From assembly GCA_965230635.1 (NCBI GenBank), contig CBDDLJ010000009.1:124001-188000 (forward strand): DNA of 64,000 nt, read 5' to 3'. Of the stretch, positions 61,281-64,000 are shown piece after piece. Below the pieces are notes generated by a model. The model did not search any database. It was not told the DNA's origin and worked only from the letters and a program-made list of their open reading frames with translations. Position 1 is the first letter of the stretch; each line of letters begins with the position of its first letter. A program made the position numbers and the translations under genes. The DNA comes from CBDDLJ01 sp965230635. GTDB lineage: Bacteria > Pseudomonadota > Gammaproteobacteria > UBA1113.

Positions 61281-62699
61281 TCAGGTTACTAAAATACGGT
61301 TTAAGTTTTTATAATCTTCAGCAATATCGACGTCAATATCAATTAGCTCTTTAATTTTACGGCACGCGTGTAATACCGTTGTGTGATCTCTTCCACCAAA
61401 AGCATCTCCTATTTCGGGTAGACTATGATTCGTTAACTCTTTTGCCAGTAACATAGCGACTTGACGTGGCCTCGCGATGGAACGGCTACGCTTCTTCGAT
61501 AAAATTTCGGCCACTTTTACTTTATAATATTCTGCAACCGTCTTGATGATATTGTCAATGGTGACCAATTTATCCTGTAAATATAATAAATCTTTTAATG
61601 CTTCTTTAACAAAATCTAATGTGATTGCCTCTCCGGTGAAATTAGCATTCGCTATAACACGTTTTAGCGCTCCTTCTAATTCCCTTACATTAGAACGAAT
61701 ACGTTTAGCAATAAAAAAAGCAACTTCATACTGAAAATCCACGCCTAACTGCTCTGCTTTGCTCATCAAAATAGCGACTCGTGTTTCTAGCTCTGGTGGT
61801 TCAATAGCAACCGTTAATCCCCAACCAAACCGTGATTTTAATCGCTCTTCTAAGCCGCTAATTTCTTTAGGATAGCGATCACAAGTGAGAATAATTTGCT
61901 GCTGCCCTTCTAATAAGGCATTAAATGTGTGAAAAAACTCTTCTTGTGAGCGATCTTTTCCTGCAAAAAACTGAATGTCGTCAATTAATAAAGCATCTAA
62001 CTGTCGATAGTATTGTTTAAAATTATCCATTCGGTTGGATTGTAATGATTTTACCATTTGAGCAACAAAGCGCTCAGAATGTATATAAAGAACCCTTGCA
62101 TTGGCGTTTTTATTAAGCATTAGATTGCCGGCAGCTTGCATCAAGTGTGTTTTACCTAATCCAACACCACCATAAATTAATAAGGGGTTATTCACCCCAC
62201 CCGGATCACTACCAACTTGCTTTGCTGCCGCCATGCCTAATTGGTTAGATTTACCCTCAACGTAATTCTCAAAGGTAAAATGTCGATTCAAGTTGGTTTG
62301 AAATTGTTGCTGTGTCTTTGAGCGTATTTGATAAATTTCCTGTAATCGGTTGATATCATCTTTAATATATTGCTCTGTTTCTGTACTCATTTCTATTGAA
62401 TGATTATCACTCACCGCAGCAGATTGTTGAAAGCATGTGTTGTTTTTTGTGCCAATTTCAATTTTAACTGGTGGTGCCTTATCCCCGGTTAAAACTTCTA
62501 TAGCAGCAATAATTTGTTCTAAATAATTTTCAGTTACCCAGTTGCAAACAAAATGATTAGGTGCATATAAGACTAAACTGTTATCAATACAATTTGATTG
62601 TAATGGTCTTATCCATGTATAAAAATCTTGTTTAGGTAATGTACTTTCTAAATAATGTAAACAATCTTTCCATAATGAAGCAGATAAAGAGACAGTCAT
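61281..62699 (-). CDS. dnaA: Chromosomal replication initiator DnaA
   Basis: 472 residues from ATG 62699 (MTVSLSASLWKDCLHYLEST), with AAGGA about ten bases upstream; a TTG extension to 62741 is unlikely. Domain I: FYTWIRPLQSN. Domain III AAA+: YGGVGLGKTHLMQAAGN, ALLIDDIQFFAGKDRSQEE, arginine finger region LKSRFGWGL. Domain IV: the DNA-binding signature GGRDHTTVLHACRKI. First gene of the dnaA-dnaN-recF-gyrB cluster, transcribed away from the origin. Confidence 0.97.
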   Translation of the reverse strand: MTVSLSASLWKDCLHYLESTLPKQDFYTWIRPLQSNCIDNSLVLYAPNHFVCNWVTENYLEQIIAAIEVLTGDKAPPVKIEIGTKNNTCFQQSAAVSDNHSIEMSTETEQYIKDDINRLQEIYQIRSKTQQQFQTNLNRHFTFENYVEGKSNQLGMAAAKQVGSDPGGVNNPLLIYGGVGLGKTHLMQAAGNLMLNKNANARVLYIHSERFVAQMVKSLQSNRMDNFKQYYRQLDALLIDDIQFFAGKDRSQEEFFHTFNALLEGQQQIILTCDRYPKEISGLEERLKSRFGWGLTVAIEPPELETRVAILMSKAEQLGVDFQYEVAFFIAKRIRSNVRELEGALKRVIANANFTGEAITLDFVKEALKDLLYLQDKLVTIDNIIKTVAEYYKVKVAEILSKKRSRSIARPRQVAMLLAKELTNHSLPEIGDAFGGRDHTTVLHACRKIKELIDIDVDIAEDYKNLNRILVT

Positions 62700-62741
62700 G
62701 GCAGTATTATCCTTTTTTTCATTGTGACTATGGTCAATCAA

Positions 62742-63160
62742 ACAGTGAGTCAGTCTATAACGCTTTTAAAAAGTTATCCACAGACAATGTGGAAAACTTT
62801 TTAATTTTTTGGGTAAAAGCTTGAAATATTATACCAATAAATCCGATCAACTCCTGCTTACCGATCTTATACACACATAAAAGTATACAGATTCAAAGAT
62901 TAACCACAGCTTATCCTAAACAAAAGAAACATGATAACTGACTGAATTTAAAATGTTTTTTACACTTACCCCCTAATAAGCACCCTATTAATAATAACAA
63001 TATATAAATATATATATAAAAACGTTATTTATTTAGCTTAGAAGAAAAAATAGACAAAAATCTTTTTCTTATGTTGCTTATTGACAATAAGGTCAAAAAA
63101 ATAATAGACTACCCTCCTTTTGTAAAAATGTGTTCCATTATTGCTTAGAGTGTGTAGACA
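62742..63160. other. oriC-like dnaA-rpmH intergenic region
   Basis: Contains DnaA boxes TTATCCACA (62774-62782) and TTATACACA (62867-62875), the one-mismatch TTAACCACA (62900-62908) and a reversed TGTGGAAAA (62789-62797), followed by a very AT-rich stretch around 62990-63030 (long runs of TATATA) suited to unwinding. The flanking dnaA and rpmH match classical gammaproteobacterial origins of this order. GATC is not clustered. Origin function is inferred. Confidence 0.7.
63081..63110 (+). promoter_or_regulatory. Promoter of rpmH-rnpA-yidD-yidC
   Basis: Perfect TTGACA (63081-63086), 18-base spacer and TAGACT (63105-63110), about 50 bases before the rpmH start. Confidence 0.6.
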
Positions 63161-63295
63161 GTGAAAAGAACTTATCAACCCAGTAATATTCGACGTAAAA
63201 GAAAACATGGCTTCCGATCCCGTATGGCGACAAAACATGGGCGTGATGTTATCAACCGCCGTCGTAAAAAAGGTCGCCAACGTCTTTGTGTTTAA
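63161..63295 (+). CDS. rpmH: 50S ribosomal protein L34
   Basis: 44 residues starting at GTG: MKRTYQPSNIRRKRKHGFRS, then MATKHGRDVINRRRKKGRQR. Highly basic and full length. rnpA starts inside its last codons in another frame. Confidence 0.97.
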   Translation: MKRTYQPSNIRRKRKHGFRSRMATKHGRDVINRRRKKGRQRLCV

Positions 63296-63662
63296 AGTAA
63301 AAACAGGACGATTACATTTTCCTAATTACTTGAGAATAAATCAGTCAATAGACTTTAGTAAAGTCATGAAACAACCTGACTACCGATTTACAAGCAAAGA
63401 AGTAGTCATTTTAGTGAAAAAAAATGCATTATCCTATCCAAGACTAGGATTAGCTATTGGTAAAAAAAATATTAAAAAGTCAGTTGAACGTAATAGTGTC
63501 AAGCGACTGATTCGAGAAAGATTCCGATTAGAACAATACAACTTTCCTCCACATGATATTGTCGTTGTTGCTCGTAAGTTAATTATTGACAGTAGTAGAC
63601 AGGAATTACAACAAAGCCTGGTAAAATTATGGACAAAATTAAAAAAAGCATGCGTAAAATAG
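63288..63662 (+). CDS. rnpA: Ribonuclease P protein component
   Basis: About 124 residues from GTG 63288, overlapping the rpmH end by 8 bases; the frame is open further into rpmH, but family alignment puts the start just before LHFPNYLRI. The basic RNA-binding motif NSVKRLIRERFR and PRLGLAIGKKNIKKSVERN are diagnostic. Processes tRNA 5' ends with the M1 RNA. Confidence 0.92.
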   Translation: MFKVKTGRLHFPNYLRINQSIDFSKVMKQPDYRFTSKEVVILVKKNALSYPRLGLAIGKKNIKKSVERNSVKRLIRERFRLEQYNFPPHDIVVVARKLIIDSSRQELQQSLVKLWTKLKKACVK

Positions 63663-63904
63663 CCATTGGCATGATAGACGCTTATCGTTATTTTATTAAG
63701 CCATTTTTAGCGTATAATTGCCGTTTTTATCCTTCATGCTCTTGTTACTGTAAAACAGCAATAATACAGCATGGCATTATAAAAGGTGGGTGGTTAGGAT
63801 TTAAACGAATTATTCGTTGTAATCCTTGGTTTAAAGGTGGCGGGCATGATCCTGTGCCTGGTGAAGACAGAGATAAAACAATCAATTTAGAGAAGGTAGA
63901 ATAA
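63629..63904 (+). CDS. yidD: Membrane protein insertion efficiency factor YidD
   Basis: 91 residues. DAYRYFIKPFLAYNCRFYPS, CSCYCKTAIIQHG and IIRCNPWFKGGGHDPVP are the YidD signatures with three conserved cysteines. Start at 63629 overlaps rnpA; ATG 63650 would also leave the conserved part complete. Between rnpA and yidC as usual. Confidence 0.94.
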   Translation: MDKIKKSMRKIAIGMIDAYRYFIKPFLAYNCRFYPSCSCYCKTAIIQHGIIKGGWLGFKRIIRCNPWFKGGGHDPVPGEDRDKTINLEKVE

Positions 63905-63908
63905 TTTC

Positions 63909-64000
63909 ATGGAGCATAAACGTGTATTTTTAATAACAGCGATATTCTTAGTAGCCATGTTAATGTGGAATGCTTGGAAAGAAGATTATGCCGTAAAAGA
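63909..64000 (+). CDS. yidC: Membrane protein insertase YidC, N-terminal start (partial)
   Basis: ATG at 63909 begins MEHKRVFLITAIFLVAMLMW, the N-terminal signal-anchor helix typical of gammaproteobacterial YidC, then NAWKEDYAVK to the window edge. The call uses this helix and the position after rnpA-yidD. Confidence 0.88.
   Translation, partial: MEHKRVFLITAIFLVAMLMWNAWKEDYAVK

Noticed and set aside
1..64000. tRNA or rRNA genes
   Set aside because: I looked through the gene-free stretches and saw no cloverleaf or rRNA-like segment; a covariance-model scan would be needed to be certain.

Overview
The window is an AT-rich gammaproteobacterial chromosome segment, most likely from an intracellular member of the Legionellales (Coxiella/Legionella/Berkiella-like). 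The evidence is a mevalonate pathway in place of the usual MEP route, three outer-membrane proteins of the Legionella_OMP (Lpg1974-like) type, a DUF4116 protein, giant ankyrin/NACHT proteins, a eukaryote-like SH3 protein and many decayed IS elements. Genus assignment is inference.

Layout. 1-13.8 kb is mostly housekeeping: the end of icd, then purU, aroE, priA, a frameshifted membrane protein, a ClpP-family protease, a valine/branched acyl-CoA degradation set (acyl-CoA dehydrogenase, enoyl-CoA hydratase, 3-hydroxyisobutyryl-CoA hydrolase) interrupted by murI, then yheV, a YheS-like ABC-F gene and a WaaP-like kinase gene. 14.1-22.4 kb holds two genes on the minus strand (771 codons, then ankyrin + NACHT + about twenty 35-residue repeats). 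They look like one reading frame split by a -1 shift at an A10 tract. 22.6-23.4 kb is an IS66 remnant. 23.7-28.3 kb is the mevalonate operon (mvaA, two GHMP kinases, mvaD) with divergent idi. 28.4-32.3 kb carries ubiH, pepP, ygfB and ygfA.

32.4-42.5 kb holds three paralogous OMP genes, each followed by a similar hairpin terminator. Between them lie an IS982 remnant, a DUF4116 gene, a second NACHT-repeat gene and an IS4 remnant. 43-48.8 kb is ubiJ-ubiB-tatABC and convergent ppsA. 49.5-51.6 kb has three unrecognised minus-strand genes. 52-56.2 kb has an MFS transporter whose last 184 bp recur 2.86 kb downstream. The two copies bracket an IS3 remnant and an SH3-domain gene.

56.2-64 kb is the replication-origin region: gyrB, recF, dnaN and dnaA on the minus strand, an oriC-like intergenic region with DnaA boxes, then rpmH, rnpA, yidD and the start of yidC on the plus strand. 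parS-like palindromes lie in and next to recF, and a perfect 33-bp inverted repeat lies between gyrB and recF.

The most unusual content is the pair of NACHT proteins with 105-bp-period repeat arrays, the poly-A junction that may fuse one of them to the upstream gene, and the SH3 protein inside a duplicated segment. All functional calls are read from sequence motifs without database searching.
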